NCBI RefSeq assembly: GCF_009765965.1
Contig: NZ_LMUL01000014.1
Span: 314,557-378,556, forward strand
Reading direction: 5' to 3'
Length of the DNA stretch: 64,000 bases
Source of the DNA: Caulobacter sp. S45
Lineage (GTDB): Bacteria > Pseudomonadota > Alphaproteobacteria > Caulobacterales > Caulobacteraceae
In this document: positions 18,023 to 27,536 of the stretch, one piece after another
How positions within the stretch are numbered: position 1 is the stretch's first letter
Layout: every line of letters begins with the position of its first letter
The notes under the pieces: generated by a model
What the model saw: the letters and a program-made list of their open reading frames with translations, nothing else
Database searches by the model: none
Told to the model about the DNA's origin: nothing
Translations under genes and position numbers: made by a program

Positions 18023-19327
18023 GTGGACGTGCGTGCAAACGATGTTAGCGCTGTCGGAGCGCCCAAGGGCGGCTACACCCTGGCCCTGTCGGTGCTGGCC
18101 TCGGTGTTCTTCATGTGGGGTTTCTGCACCGTCCTGAACGACATCCTGGCCCCACATCTGAAGGCCGTGTTCGAGCTCAACTACACACAGTCGGCGCTGG
18201 TCCAGTTCACCTTCTTCGCCGCCTACTTCATCATGTCGCTTCCAGCGGCCAAGGTGATCGAGACCATCGGCTACAAGGCTTCGATCATGGTCGGGCTGGC
18301 GGTGATGGCGCTCGGCGCCCTGTTGTTCGTCCCTGCCGCCGCCCTGCCCTCCTTCCCGGTGTTCCTGACCGCCCAGTTCGTACTGGCCACCGGCGTCACC
18401 CTGCTGCAGGTCGCCGCCAACCCCTACGTGGCGGTGATCGGATCGCCCGAGACCGCCTCGGCCCGATTGAACCTGGTGCAGGCGCTCAATTCGCTAGGCG
18501 ACACCGTGGCCCCGATCTTCGGCGGCCTGCTGATCCTGGCCCACAGCACCAGCGGCGCGAGCCGCACCGCCGTCGTGCTCACCGCCCACCAGAAGCTGAC
18601 CGACGCCGCGGCGGTGAAGGGTCCCTACGTGATCATCGCCCTGGTGCTGCTGGCGCTGGCCGGGCTGATCTTCATCACCCACCTGCCCAAGCTGCAGGCC
18701 CAGACCGACGAGACCCGCTCGGCGGGAACCAGCATCTGGCGGCACAAGCGGCTGATGCTCGGCGTGGTCGGCATCTTCGTCTATGTCGGCGCCGAGGTGG
18801 CGGTTGGCACCTATCTGATCAACTACATCTCCTCGCCGGGTGTAGGGGACATGTCGCCAGCCTCGGCGGCCAAGTACGTCACCTATTATTGGATGGGACT
18901 GATGGTCGGCCGCTTCGTCGGCGCCTTCCTGATGCGCCACATCCGGCCGGCGACGCTGCTGGCCGTTGTGGGGGCCGGCGCGATGGTGATGATCGGCGCC
19001 TCGATGCTGACCACCGGCATGACCGCGATGTGGACCATCATCCTGGTCGGACTGTGCAACTCCATCATGTTCCCGACCATCTTCACCCTGTCGATCGAGG
19101 GCCTGGGACCGCTGACCGAGAAGGGATCGGGGCTGCTGGTCATGGCCATCTGCGGCGGCGGCATACTGCCGGAGATCCAGGGCGCCTTGGCCGACCATAT
19201 CGGCCTGAAGCTCGCCTTCATCGCGCCGGCGCTCTGCTATCTCTTCATCCTCTACTTCGCCCTGTATGTGCGTAAGCGCCCCATCGCCCACGCGCCGTCC
19301 ACTCTGGCCGCCCCCCAGGCGGCCTGA
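18023..19327 (+). CDS. Sugar:proton symporter of the FucP/GluP MFS family
   Basis: The product has about 12 transmembrane helices and imports a monosaccharide with protons. Family sequences are LSVLASVFFMWGFCTVLND near the N-terminus, FELNYTQSALVQFTFFAAYF, and LQVAANPYVAVIGSPETASA (helix 4-5 region). The GTG at 18023 is preferred because GGGAGG lies 5 bases before it. An ATG at 17996 would add 9 residues without a ribosome site. It is third in the operon with the AraD1 and dehydrogenase genes, so the cluster takes up and oxidises the same sugar. Confidence 0.9.
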   Translation: MDVRANDVSAVGAPKGGYTLALSVLASVFFMWGFCTVLNDILAPHLKAVFELNYTQSALVQFTFFAAYFIMSLPAAKVIETIGYKASIMVGLAVMALGALLFVPAAALPSFPVFLTAQFVLATGVTLLQVAANPYVAVIGSPETASARLNLVQALNSLGDTVAPIFGGLLILAHSTSGASRTAVVLTAHQKLTDAAAVKGPYVIIALVLLALAGLIFITHLPKLQAQTDETRSAGTSIWRHKRLMLGVVGIFVYVGAEVAVGTYLINYISSPGVGDMSPASAAKYVTYYWMGLMVGRFVGAFLMRHIRPATLLAVVGAGAMVMIGASMLTTGMTAMWTIILVGLCNSIMFPTIFTLSIEGLGPLTEKGSGLLVMAICGGGILPEIQGALADHIGLKLAFIAPALCYLFILYFALYVRKRPIAHAPSTLAAPQAA

Positions 19328-19420
19328 GCGGGCCAAGGCGATGCAGACCCTTGTGGGCCGAAAGGGTTCACCCCTGCGCGCCGAGGCCCTAAGCTTCTTC
19401 GTGATGGGGGCCGACACGCT

Positions 19421-20155
19421 TTGAAATCGCCGAAAAAGACGATGAACATCTCCGCGTCGGTGGCGCAGGATCTGGGGATAGCCATCGTCGCCGGCCGGAT
19501 CGCGCGCGAAGACCCCTTCCCCACCGAGGTCGAGCTCTGCCGCCACTACGGCGCCAGCCGCACCGTGCTGCGCGAAGCGATCAAGATGCTGACCGCCAAG
19601 GGGCTGCTGGTGGTGCGGCCCCGGCTGGGTGCGCGCATCCGGCCCGAGCGGGAATGGAATCTGCTCGACCCCGACGTGCTGCAATGGCTGCTGGAGCGCA
19701 ACTTCTCCTACGGCCTGCTGGTCGAGTTCACCGAGATCCGCCTGACGGTCGAGCCCGGTGCGGCGGCGCTAGCCGCCCGCTCCACCGATCCCACCGAACG
19801 CAAGCAGATCCAGGACGCCATCGAGGGCATGTTCGCCGCCGAACGCGGCGAGGCCGATCCGCTGGAGACCGACATCGCCTTCCACGTCGCCATCCTCAAC
19901 GCCTCCGGCAACCGCTTCTACATCCAGCTGCGCGACATGATCGAGGCGGCGCTGCGCTTCAGCATCCGCCGCACCCACGACTTCAAAGGGCTGATGACCA
20001 CGGCCCTGGATCACAAGCGCATCGCCGACGCGGTGCTGGCCGGCGACGGCGAAGCAGCGGCCGAGGCCATGCGCGCCCTGATCCTGGAGGCCCTGCACCT
20101 GATCCGCCTGGCGGAAGCTCGGGAACAGGCCGGCGTCTCGGCCGACGCGCGGTAA
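19421..20155 (+). CDS. FadR-subfamily GntR transcriptional regulator
   Basis: The 244-residue protein has an N-terminal winged helix (FPTEVELCRHYGASRTVLRE, then AIKMLTAKGLLVVRP) and a C-terminal FCD ligand-binding domain. The domain has metal ligands in the ETDIAFHVAILNASGN and ALDHKRIADAVLAGD regions. The WNLLDPDVLQW segment after the wing resembles DgoR-type regulators of sugar acids, so it probably represses the adjacent sugar genes. Control of lutABC, which lies 129 bases downstream, is an alternative. TTG is used as the start; an ATG 21 bases later is possible. Confidence 0.88.
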   Translation: MKSPKKTMNISASVAQDLGIAIVAGRIAREDPFPTEVELCRHYGASRTVLREAIKMLTAKGLLVVRPRLGARIRPEREWNLLDPDVLQWLLERNFSYGLLVEFTEIRLTVEPGAAALAARSTDPTERKQIQDAIEGMFAAERGEADPLETDIAFHVAILNASGNRFYIQLRDMIEAALRFSIRRTHDFKGLMTTALDHKRIADAVLAGDGEAAAEAMRALILEALHLIRLAEAREQAGVSADAR

Positions 20156-20283
20156 GGCCAAGGCTTGTGTTGCATATCCACGTACGAGATGTGTCTATTC
20201 CGAAGATGGGCCGGCTCTCGCGTCGACAGCGCACCTGCGTCTGAGAACGGTGGCCCGTGCATGAACCTGGGGACCATTCGCCC

Positions 20284-21024
20284 TTGAAGATCAGTCTGTT
20301 CATCACCTGTTTCAACGACGCCCTGTTCCCGCAGACGGGCCAGGCGGTGGTGAACGTGCTGGAGCGGCTCGGCTGCGAGGTGGAGTTCCGCGAGGCCCAG
20401 ACCTGCTGCGGCCAGATGCATCACAATTCCGGCTACCAGAAGGAGGCGATCGACCTGGTCCGCCGATTTGTCGAGGTGTTCGAGGGCGCCGAGGCCATCG
20501 TCGTCCCATCCACCTCCTGCACCGCCATGATCCGCAGCCAGTATCCGCGCCTGGCCAAGGCCGCGGGCGGCGAAGCCCTAGCCGCGCGGGTGGAGGCGAT
20601 CGCGCCGCGGGTGTTCGAGTTCTCCGAATTCCTGATCGACCGGCTGGGGCTGGAGGACGTCGGCGCCTACTATCCCCACAAGGTGGTCTACCACTCGTCC
20701 TGCAACTCGCTGCGCGCGCTGAAGCTGGGCGACCGGGCGCTTCGGCTGCTTCGCAACGTCAAGGGGCTGGAGCTGGTGGAGTTGGCGCGGGCCGAGGAAT
20801 GCTGCGGCTTCGGCGGGACCTTCGCGGTCAAGAACGCGGAGACCTCCACCGCCATGCTGACCGACAAAATGCGCCATGTGCTCGATAGCGGAGCGGAGAT
20901 CTGCACCGCCGGCGACAACTCCTGTCTGATGCACATCGGCGGTGGGCTGTCGCGCCAGCAGACCGGGGTGCGCACCGTGCACTTGGCCGAGATCCTGGCC
21001 TCCACCGATCAGGCGGCGTCATGA
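20284..21024 (+). CDS. lutA: L-lactate utilisation iron-sulfur protein LutA
   Basis: LutA is the CCG-domain subunit of the LutABC L-lactate oxidase that feeds electrons to the respiratory chain. Both CCG motifs are intact: QTCCGQMHHNSGYQ and EECCGFGGTFAVKN. The TTG at 20284 gives the canonical start LKISLFITCFNDALFPQTG with GGGGACC upstream. A GTG at 20257 would add 9 atypical residues. Length is 246 residues, standard for LutA. The stop overlaps the lutB start by 4 bases. Confidence 0.92.
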   Translation: MKISLFITCFNDALFPQTGQAVVNVLERLGCEVEFREAQTCCGQMHHNSGYQKEAIDLVRRFVEVFEGAEAIVVPSTSCTAMIRSQYPRLAKAAGGEALAARVEAIAPRVFEFSEFLIDRLGLEDVGAYYPHKVVYHSSCNSLRALKLGDRALRLLRNVKGLELVELARAEECCGFGGTFAVKNAETSTAMLTDKMRHVLDSGAEICTAGDNSCLMHIGGGLSRQQTGVRTVHLAEILASTDQAAS

Positions 21025-22463
21025 CCGCGCTCGATTTCACCGCCCGCGCGCGCACCTCGCTGCGCGACTCCCAGCTGCGCCGCAACATCGCCAAGGCCAC
21101 CTCGACCATCCGAGCCAAGACCGCGCGGGTAGCGGGCGAGCTGCCGGACTGGGAGGCGCTGCGCGACGCCGGCCAGGCGATCAAGCGCCAGACCATGGCC
21201 GAGCTGGACCGCCATCTGGTCGCCCTGGAAGCCAGCGTCACCGCCGCTGGCGGCGTGGTGCACTGGGCGCGCGACGCGGCCGAGGCCCGCACCATCATCG
21301 TCGGCCTCGCCAGGCAATATCAGGCCGGCAGCGTCATCAAGATCAAGTCGATGACCACCGACGAGGTGGAGCTGAACCCCGCCCTGTCCGCCGCCGGGAT
21401 CACGCCCTACGAGACCGACCTGGCTGACATGATCGTGCAGATGGCCAAGGAAAAGCCGTCCCACCTGCTGGTCCCGGCCATCCACAAGAACCGCGCGGAG
21501 ATACGCGACCTGTTCCTGCGCGAGCTGGACCCCGCCGCCATCCCCGGCGGCCGGCTCGACGCCGATCCCTCCAGCCTGGCCAAGGCCGCCCGCGCCCACC
21601 TGCGCGCCAAGTTTCTCTCGACCAAGGTCGCCATCTCCGGGGCCAACTTCGCCATTGCCGAGACCGGCTCGGTGGTGATCGTGGAAAGCGAGGGCAACGG
21701 GCGGATGTGCCTGACCCTGCCCGACGTGCTGATCTCGATCATGGGGGTCGAAAAGGTGCTGCCGAAATGGGAGCACCTGGAGGTGTTCCTGCAACTGCTG
21801 CCCCGCTCCGCCACCGGCGAACGGATGAACCCCTACACCTCGGTGTGGACGGGGAATCGCGCCGCCGAAGCGCGGGCCGGCGACGGGCCGCAGGTGTTCC
21901 ACCTGGTGCTGCTGGACAATGGCCGCTCGAAGATATTGGCTGACGAGGTGACGCGCGACACCTTGAACTGCATCCGCTGCTCGCGCTGCCTGAACGTCTG
22001 CCCGGTCTATGAGCGCGCCGGCGGCCACGCCTACGACAGCATGTACCAGGGGCCGATCGGGGCCATCGTCACGCCTCAACTTCGGGGGTTCGAGGAGGCC
22101 GGTTCGCTGCCCTTCGCCTCCACCCTCTGCGGGGCTTGCCAGGAAGCCTGCCCCGTCCGCATCCCCATCCCCAACATCTTGACCCACCTGCGGGCCAAGG
22201 TGGTGGCGGAGAAGCGCCAGGGCCTGGGCGCGCTGAACGGCGAAAACCTGGCCATGCAGGCGGCCAAGGCGATGTTCGACCACCCTACCCTGCTGGCCAT
22301 GGCGCTGGCCGCCGGACGGATCGGCCAGGCGCCGCTGGTTCGCGACGGGCGCGTCACCCACCTGCCTCCGCCCCTGTCCGGCTGGAGCCTCTCGCGCGAC
22401 TTCCCGGCCCTGCCGCCGGAGAGCTTCCGCGACTGGTGGGCCAAGCGGGAGCCTCGCTCATGA
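21021..22463 (+). CDS. lutB: L-lactate utilisation iron-sulfur protein LutB
   Basis: LutB carries two [4Fe-4S] clusters in the LutABC complex. The 480-residue protein has both ferredoxin-type motifs: CIRCSRCLNVCPVY (about residue 316) and CGACQEACPVRIP (about 370). Upstream of them is the LUD domain (AETGSVVIVESEGNGRMCL). It is translationally coupled to lutA and lutC by 4-base overlaps. Confidence 0.95.
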   Translation: MTALDFTARARTSLRDSQLRRNIAKATSTIRAKTARVAGELPDWEALRDAGQAIKRQTMAELDRHLVALEASVTAAGGVVHWARDAAEARTIIVGLARQYQAGSVIKIKSMTTDEVELNPALSAAGITPYETDLADMIVQMAKEKPSHLLVPAIHKNRAEIRDLFLRELDPAAIPGGRLDADPSSLAKAARAHLRAKFLSTKVAISGANFAIAETGSVVIVESEGNGRMCLTLPDVLISIMGVEKVLPKWEHLEVFLQLLPRSATGERMNPYTSVWTGNRAAEARAGDGPQVFHLVLLDNGRSKILADEVTRDTLNCIRCSRCLNVCPVYERAGGHAYDSMYQGPIGAIVTPQLRGFEEAGSLPFASTLCGACQEACPVRIPIPNILTHLRAKVVAEKRQGLGALNGENLAMQAAKAMFDHPTLLAMALAAGRIGQAPLVRDGRVTHLPPPLSGWSLSRDFPALPPESFRDWWAKREPRS

Positions 22464-23104
22464 ACGCGCGTGACGCCATCCTGGCCAACATCCGCTCGGC
22501 CCTGGCCGGCTCGACCCCACCCGTTCTCCCGCCGTTCGCCTATCGCCGCGCCGGCGAGATGACGGGCGAGGAGCTGCGCGCACGGTTCCTCGACCGACTG
22601 GCCGACTACAACGTCCATATCGTCCGTCTACGGAATGAAGCGGAAATCCCCGCCGCCCTAGCCGATCGCCTGGCCGCCAACGGCGCAACCCGCTACGTCG
22701 CCCCCGCCGACCTGCCTTCGGCCTGGCGGCCTGCGGGGGTCGAGGCGCTGGAGGAGGTCGACGGCGCACCGCTCTCTCACGCCCAGCTGGAAGCCACGCC
22801 CAGCGTCGTGACCGGTTGCGCGCTCGCCGTCGCCGAAACCGGCACGGTGGTGCTGGACGCCGGCTCGCATCAAGGCCGGCGCGCCCTGACCCTGCTGCCC
22901 GACCACCACGTCTGCGTCGTGTTCGAACACCAGTTGGTGGAGACCATCCCCGAAGCCTTGCAGAACCTGATCGGCGCCGTCCGCGACGGTCGTCCGCTGA
23001 CCTTCTTCTCCGGCCCCTCGGCCACCGCCGACATCGAGTTCGACCGGGTGGTCGGCGTACATGGGCCGAGGCGGCTCGACGTGCTGTTCGTCCAGGGCGA
23101 CTGA
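22460..23104 (+). CDS. lutC: L-lactate utilisation protein LutC
   Basis: LutC is the third, LUD-domain subunit of the lactate oxidation complex. The 214-residue product starts MNARDAILANIRSALAGSTP, typical for the family. It carries the LUD signature GCALAVAETGTVVLDAGSHQ followed by RRALTLLPDHHVCVV. The ATG at 22460 overlaps the lutB stop codon by 4 bases. Confidence 0.93.
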   Translation: MNARDAILANIRSALAGSTPPVLPPFAYRRAGEMTGEELRARFLDRLADYNVHIVRLRNEAEIPAALADRLAANGATRYVAPADLPSAWRPAGVEALEEVDGAPLSHAQLEATPSVVTGCALAVAETGTVVLDAGSHQGRRALTLLPDHHVCVVFEHQLVETIPEALQNLIGAVRDGRPLTFFSGPSATADIEFDRVVGVHGPRRLDVLFVQGD

Positions 23105-23231
23105 CGCCCACCCTTTCGGCGCCGCATCGCTAGCTCGATCATATTTCCCGCTAGTTACATCCGCCTCAAACCGCTGTTGTATGGGGCTGCAACATCCAGC
23201 GCAGCCGATGCGCGTTCCGGGGGGCTAACCT

Positions 23232-25076
23232 TTGCGCCGTCGTTCCTTCCTCGCCGCCCTGCCCGTCGCCGCAGCCGCGGGCGCAGCCTCCCAGGTCTCA
23301 GCTCAGAACCGCCCCCCGCCCATCGCCAACGAAGGCGAAGAAGCGCTGCCCAAGTTCCAGCCGCCAGGTGCTGAAAAGTTCGTCCGCCCCGACGTACACG
23401 CGGGCGACCGGCCGTCCGGCGCCAGCTTCGCTAGCCGTTCAGCCGCCTTTGGGCTGTCGGGCGCGGCCGGCACGGCCCAGCCGCTGGCCACCATGGCCGC
23501 TATCGAGACCCTGAAGAAGGGCGGCTCGGCCGTCGACGCCGCCATCGCCGCCAACGCCTGCCTGGGCTTCCTGGAGCCGACCAGCTCGGGCCTGGGCGGC
23601 GACTGCTTCGCCTTCGTCTGGGACCCCAAGCTGAACAAGCTGGTCAGCATGGCCGGCTCGGGCAAGTCGCCGCGCGGCCTGAGCCTGGAGACGGCGCGCG
23701 CACGGGCCAAGAACGGCGCGCCGCCGCCCTATGGCGCGCCCGCCGTCTCCACCCCCGGCGCGCTCGACGGCTGGTGGACCCTGCACCAGCGCTACGGCAA
23801 GCTGAAATGGGCTGAGCTGTTCGAACCGGCGATCCATCTTTGCGAGCACGGCGCGCCGGTGCCCCAGATCATCGGCTATTACATCAAGCGCAACATGGCC
23901 AACTTCCTCAAGCCGGGCTCCGGCGTGGAAGAGACCGCCAACGCCCAGCACACCTACATGCCGAACGGAAAGGCGCCGAGTGAAGGCGACGTGTTCCGCA
24001 ATCCCGACCTGGCGCGCACCTACCGCATGATCGCCGAAGGGGGCCGCGACGCCTTCTACGCCGGCCCGATCGCCCGCACGATCGACGCCTACTTCAAGCG
24101 GATCGGCGGCTGGCTGTCCTACGAGGACCTGCGCGACCACCATTCCGAATGGCTGGAGCCGCTGGTCACCGGCTATCGCGGCGTGGACGTCTACGCCATG
24201 GCCGCCAACACGCAGGGCCTCGCCACCCTGCAGATGCTCAACATCATCGAGCACTTCGACCTGAAGGGCATGGGCTTCCAGTCGCCCCAGTCGATCCACA
24301 TCCAGGCCGAGGCCAAGCGCCTCGCCTACGAGGACCGCGCCCGCTACTACGCCGATCCGCACTTCTCCAAGGTGCCGGTGGAGTGGCTGAAGTCCAAGGA
24401 ATACGCCGCCGAGCGCGCCAAGCTGATCCGGCTCGACCGCATCCTGACCCCCGCCTATCCCGGCCAGGCGCCCAGCCACGGCGACACCACCTACTTCACC
24501 ACCTCCGACGCCGACGGGATGATGGTGTCGATGATCCAGTCCAACTTCCGCGGCATGGGCTCGGGCCTGGTCGCCGACGGTCTGGGCTTCATGTTCCAGG
24601 ACCGCGGCGAGCTGTTCTCGCTGCAGGACGGCCACCCCAACATCTATGCACCCGGCAAGCGGCCGTTCCAGACCATCATCCCGGGCTTCGCCTCCAAGGA
24701 TGGCGTGCCGTGGATGGGCTTCGGGGTCATGGGCGGGGATATGCAGCCCCAGGGCCAGTCGCAGATCATCATCAACCGGGTCGACTACGGTCTCGACATC
24801 CAGGCGGCCGGCGACAGCCCTCGCTGGCACCACGAGGGGTCGTCCCAATCGATGGGCGAGGACCCGCCGAACCTCGGCCCCAAGGGCATCCTGCGGCTGG
24901 AGTCCGGTGTGCCGAAGGCCACCCGCGAGGCCCTGATCGCCATGGGCTGGCCGATGGCCGAGAGCGATGGCGGCTTCGGTCGTTACGAGTGCATCGAGCA
25001 CCGCATGAACGGCGCGGACCGTGTCTACAGCGCGGCTTCCGAGATGCGTGCGGACGGGTGTGCGCTCGCCTACTGA
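23232..25076 (+). CDS. ggt: Gamma-glutamyltransferase family protein, exported
   Basis: This is an N-terminal nucleophile hydrolase that cleaves gamma-glutamyl compounds such as glutathione in the periplasm. The 614-residue proprotein begins with a twin-arginine-like signal (MRRRSFLAALPVAAAAGAAS). The autoprocessing site and catalytic threonine are in SHGDTTYFTTSDADG (about residue 417). The large-subunit motif SSGLGGDCFAF is present. A TTG start at 23232 is used, behind GGGGGGC. Some residues differ from classical GGT, so it could act on other gamma-glutamyl or cephalosporin-like amides. TGTTG/CAACA arms in the leader are weak. Confidence 0.9.
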   Translation: MRRRSFLAALPVAAAAGAASQVSAQNRPPPIANEGEEALPKFQPPGAEKFVRPDVHAGDRPSGASFASRSAAFGLSGAAGTAQPLATMAAIETLKKGGSAVDAAIAANACLGFLEPTSSGLGGDCFAFVWDPKLNKLVSMAGSGKSPRGLSLETARARAKNGAPPPYGAPAVSTPGALDGWWTLHQRYGKLKWAELFEPAIHLCEHGAPVPQIIGYYIKRNMANFLKPGSGVEETANAQHTYMPNGKAPSEGDVFRNPDLARTYRMIAEGGRDAFYAGPIARTIDAYFKRIGGWLSYEDLRDHHSEWLEPLVTGYRGVDVYAMAANTQGLATLQMLNIIEHFDLKGMGFQSPQSIHIQAEAKRLAYEDRARYYADPHFSKVPVEWLKSKEYAAERAKLIRLDRILTPAYPGQAPSHGDTTYFTTSDADGMMVSMIQSNFRGMGSGLVADGLGFMFQDRGELFSLQDGHPNIYAPGKRPFQTIIPGFASKDGVPWMGFGVMGGDMQPQGQSQIIINRVDYGLDIQAAGDSPRWHHEGSSQSMGEDPPNLGPKGILRLESGVPKATREALIAMGWPMAESDGGFGRYECIEHRMNGADRVYSAASEMRADGCALAY

Positions 25077-25143
25077 CAGCCCGCCGAGCGCCCCACGGTC
25101 GAGGTTGACCAAGACCCAGACTCTCCGCCTAAACGGCGGCCGA

Positions 25144-26940
25144 ATGGGCGGGGGCGACGTGGATCAAGCAGCGGAGTTTCTGACAGCGTATTTAGAGCGT
25201 TACCGGGAGATGTTCCCGGTGCGCCTGCTGTCGGTGGCGGCCATCGGTGTCGCGACCGCGGTGCTGTTGTCGCCGGTGTGGGGCGGGTTGTTCGTCGCGA
25301 TCCAGTTCGCCGCCTACCTCGTCTTCATCCGGGTCGTCGCCGAGGCCGGGAAAGCCGTCGACGACCCCTCCGCGCTGGGCCGGCTGCGGGGATGGACCGA
25401 GGTCCTGACCATCGTGTTGACCGGACATGTGGCGGCCTTCGTCTACATCGTCTGGCAGGTCCACCCGCGCCTGCTGCTGGAATGCCTGCTGCTGATCGTC
25501 GGCAACATGGTGCTGGGCGGACTGCAGGTGCACATGAGGTGGCGGGGCTTCCTGCTGGCCACAGTGCCGCCATCGATCGTGCTGGTGCCGATGATGGTCA
25601 GCCTCTCGCACGGCGACCCCGGCGTGGTCGTGTGCACCCTGGTGTTCGAAGTCGCGGTGATCGCCGCCGCCTGGCGTCAGCAAGAGTCCGACCTCTGGTC
25701 GGCGCTCGCGCGCTCCGAACGCGCCGGAGCGGCCGAACAGCTTCGCCACGCGCTGGAAGCGGCGGAGCAGGCCCGCATCCGTTCCGACGAGGCCAACCGC
25801 GCCAAGTCCAAGTTCCTGGCCATGATCAGCCATGAGGTGCGCACGCCGCTAAACGTAGTGCTCGGCATGGCCTCAGTGCTGAAGCCCCAGGTCGTGGACG
25901 CACGCCAGAGCGAACTGGTCCAGGAGATCGAGGCGGCCGGCGGTATGCTGCTGCGCCTGCTGAACGGCGCCCTGGACCTGTCCAAGATCGAGTCCGGCGA
26001 AGCGGTTCTGATATCTGCGCCGGTCGACCTGCGCGAATGCCTGAACGCCATCGCCCGCGTCTGGAAGCTGCGGGTGCAGGAGCTGGGACTGACCCTGACC
26101 GTCGCGTTCGATGGGACGCCCGAGCATTTCCGCCTGCTGACCGACGGCGCTAAGATCGAGCAGACCGTTATCAACTTCCTGTCCAACGCCTTGAAGCTCA
26201 CCCCCAAGGGCGAGATCGAGATCCACGCCAGCGCCAAGCCGGATGCGAACGGCGTCGTCGTGCGGATCGAGGTCCACGACGAAGGGCCCGGCGTGCCCGA
26301 GGCTTATCGCCAGAAGGTGTTCGAACCGTTCGAGCAGCTCGAGGAGGGCCGGGCCGCGGGCGGTGCGGGGCTGGGCCTCGCCATCTGCCGCGCGAACGTC
26401 CAAAGTCTCGCCGGCCAGCTGGGTGTCGAGAACAAATCCCCTCACGGCGCGATTTTCTGGTTCGAGTTCCCGGCCGAGCCGACCCTCATGGAGGAAGCCC
26501 CCACGCCCACGCCTCCGACATCGCCCGGCGAGCCGGTCCTGGACCGGCCCGTGCGCGTGCTGGCCGCCGAGGATCATCCGGCCAACCGCATGCTGCTGTC
26601 GCTGTTGCTGGAGCAGTTAGGCGCCGACGCGACCCTTGCGGAGAACGGCCAAGCGGCGGTGAACGCCCATGCCGAGGGTCGCTACGACATGATCCTGATG
26701 GACGCCCTGATGCCGGTGCTGGACGGCGTCGGCGCTCTGGCCGCAATCCGCGCCGTCGAAGCGGGGACCGGCCGGCGGACGCCGATCTACATGCTCACCG
26801 CCAACGTGTTCGAGGACGATGTGGCCCGTTACCTGGCCGCCGGTGCGGACGGCGTGCTGCGCAAGCCCATCGAGCTGCCCGCGTTGAGCGCCGCCCTTAC
26901 CAAGGTGGCGGAAGCTGTCGCAGCGGGGACGCCCGCATAG
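25144..26940 (+). CDS. Hybrid sensor histidine kinase with C-terminal receiver
   Basis: The product is 598 residues. About five or six transmembrane helices fill residues 15-175 with no large sensor domain. A short coiled coil precedes HisKA with the phosphorylated histidine in MISHEVRTPLN (about residue 230). The ATPase domain has its N box in VINFLSNALKLTPKG, and G boxes HDEGPGVPE and GAGLGLAICRAN. A receiver starts near residue 468, with acidic pocket AAEDHPANR and acceptor Asp in LMDALMPVLDG (about 519). A GTG at 25159 is an alternative start. It converges with the next gene over only 12 bases. Signal and partner are unknown. Confidence 0.92.
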   Translation: MGGGDVDQAAEFLTAYLERYREMFPVRLLSVAAIGVATAVLLSPVWGGLFVAIQFAAYLVFIRVVAEAGKAVDDPSALGRLRGWTEVLTIVLTGHVAAFVYIVWQVHPRLLLECLLLIVGNMVLGGLQVHMRWRGFLLATVPPSIVLVPMMVSLSHGDPGVVVCTLVFEVAVIAAAWRQQESDLWSALARSERAGAAEQLRHALEAAEQARIRSDEANRAKSKFLAMISHEVRTPLNVVLGMASVLKPQVVDARQSELVQEIEAAGGMLLRLLNGALDLSKIESGEAVLISAPVDLRECLNAIARVWKLRVQELGLTLTVAFDGTPEHFRLLTDGAKIEQTVINFLSNALKLTPKGEIEIHASAKPDANGVVVRIEVHDEGPGVPEAYRQKVFEPFEQLEEGRAAGGAGLGLAICRANVQSLAGQLGVENKSPHGAIFWFEFPAEPTLMEEAPTPTPPTSPGEPVLDRPVRVLAAEDHPANRMLLSLLLEQLGADATLAENGQAAVNAHAEGRYDMILMDALMPVLDGVGALAAIRAVEAGTGRRTPIYMLTANVFEDDVARYLAAGADGVLRKPIELPALSAALTKVAEAVAAGTPA

Positions 26941-26952
26941 CGTTCGCCCGCC

Positions 26953-27522
26953 TCAGGCCGCCTTGGTCGGGTCGACCGAGGAGACGTGGGTGACGGCGAT
27001 CACCCAGCGCCCATCGACCTTGCGCATCAGCCGCGTGTTGACCCCGAGCTGAGGATCGATCGCCTTCTTCAGGTGGAAATGGCTGACGAGCTGGGCGGCG
27101 TCCGGGGCCAGGAACTCGACGGTCATATCGTAGAAGTGCAGGTCGCCCCGCGTCCCCGGCTTGCCGTAGTCGCGGATGTAGTGGTCCAGCGTGCCCTGCC
27201 AGCCTGTCTGGATCTTGCCCTTGGAGACGAAGACCACCCCGGGGTTCAGGAAACCGGCCATGTAGCCGCGGAAGTCGCTGTGGTTCCAGGCGGTCTCCAT
27301 GTCGGCGATCACCTTGCGAATGGCCCGCTCCTCGGCCGCCGGGTCGGCCGGACCGGATGGCGAGCACACCGGTCCAGGCGCCGCGCGTGCGCCGCCCGCC
27401 AGGCCGGCGACGCCGAACGCGCCGGCGAGCAGGGTCAGGGCGCCGCCTCGTTCCCGCCGCTGCCGAGCGACGCCGGCTTCCTCGGTGGCCGCGAGGCCCT
27501 CGCGGCTCTCCTTGGCGTTCAT
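26953..27522 (-). CDS. SnoaL/DUF4440-like protein, exported
   Basis: The ATG at 27522 follows GAGGGG and gives 189 residues. The N-terminal third contains an arginine pair and a hydrophobic Ala/Gly-rich stretch (ALTLLAGAFGVAGLAGGARA), probably an export signal. The rest matches the NTF2-like SnoaL/DUF4440 fold: EERAIRKVIADMETAWNHSD, FLNPGVVFVSKGKIQTGWQG, and DGRWVIAVTHVSSV. Such proteins are small ligand-binding or isomerase-like folds, and the role here is unknown. It lies downstream of proC on the same strand, 14 bases apart. Confidence 0.82.
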   Translation of the reverse strand: MNAKESREGLAATEEAGVARQRRERGGALTLLAGAFGVAGLAGGARAAPGPVCSPSGPADPAAEERAIRKVIADMETAWNHSDFRGYMAGFLNPGVVFVSKGKIQTGWQGTLDHYIRDYGKPGTRGDLHFYDMTVEFLAPDAAQLVSHFHLKKAIDPQLGVNTRLMRKVDGRWVIAVTHVSSVDPTKAA

Positions 27523-27536
27523 CTGCGTCCCCTCTC

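Noticed and set aside
23176-23205. TGTTG/CAACA arms in the leader of the gamma-glutamyltransferase as an operator
   Set aside because: Arms are only 5 bases with a 10-base spacer, which is too weak to call.
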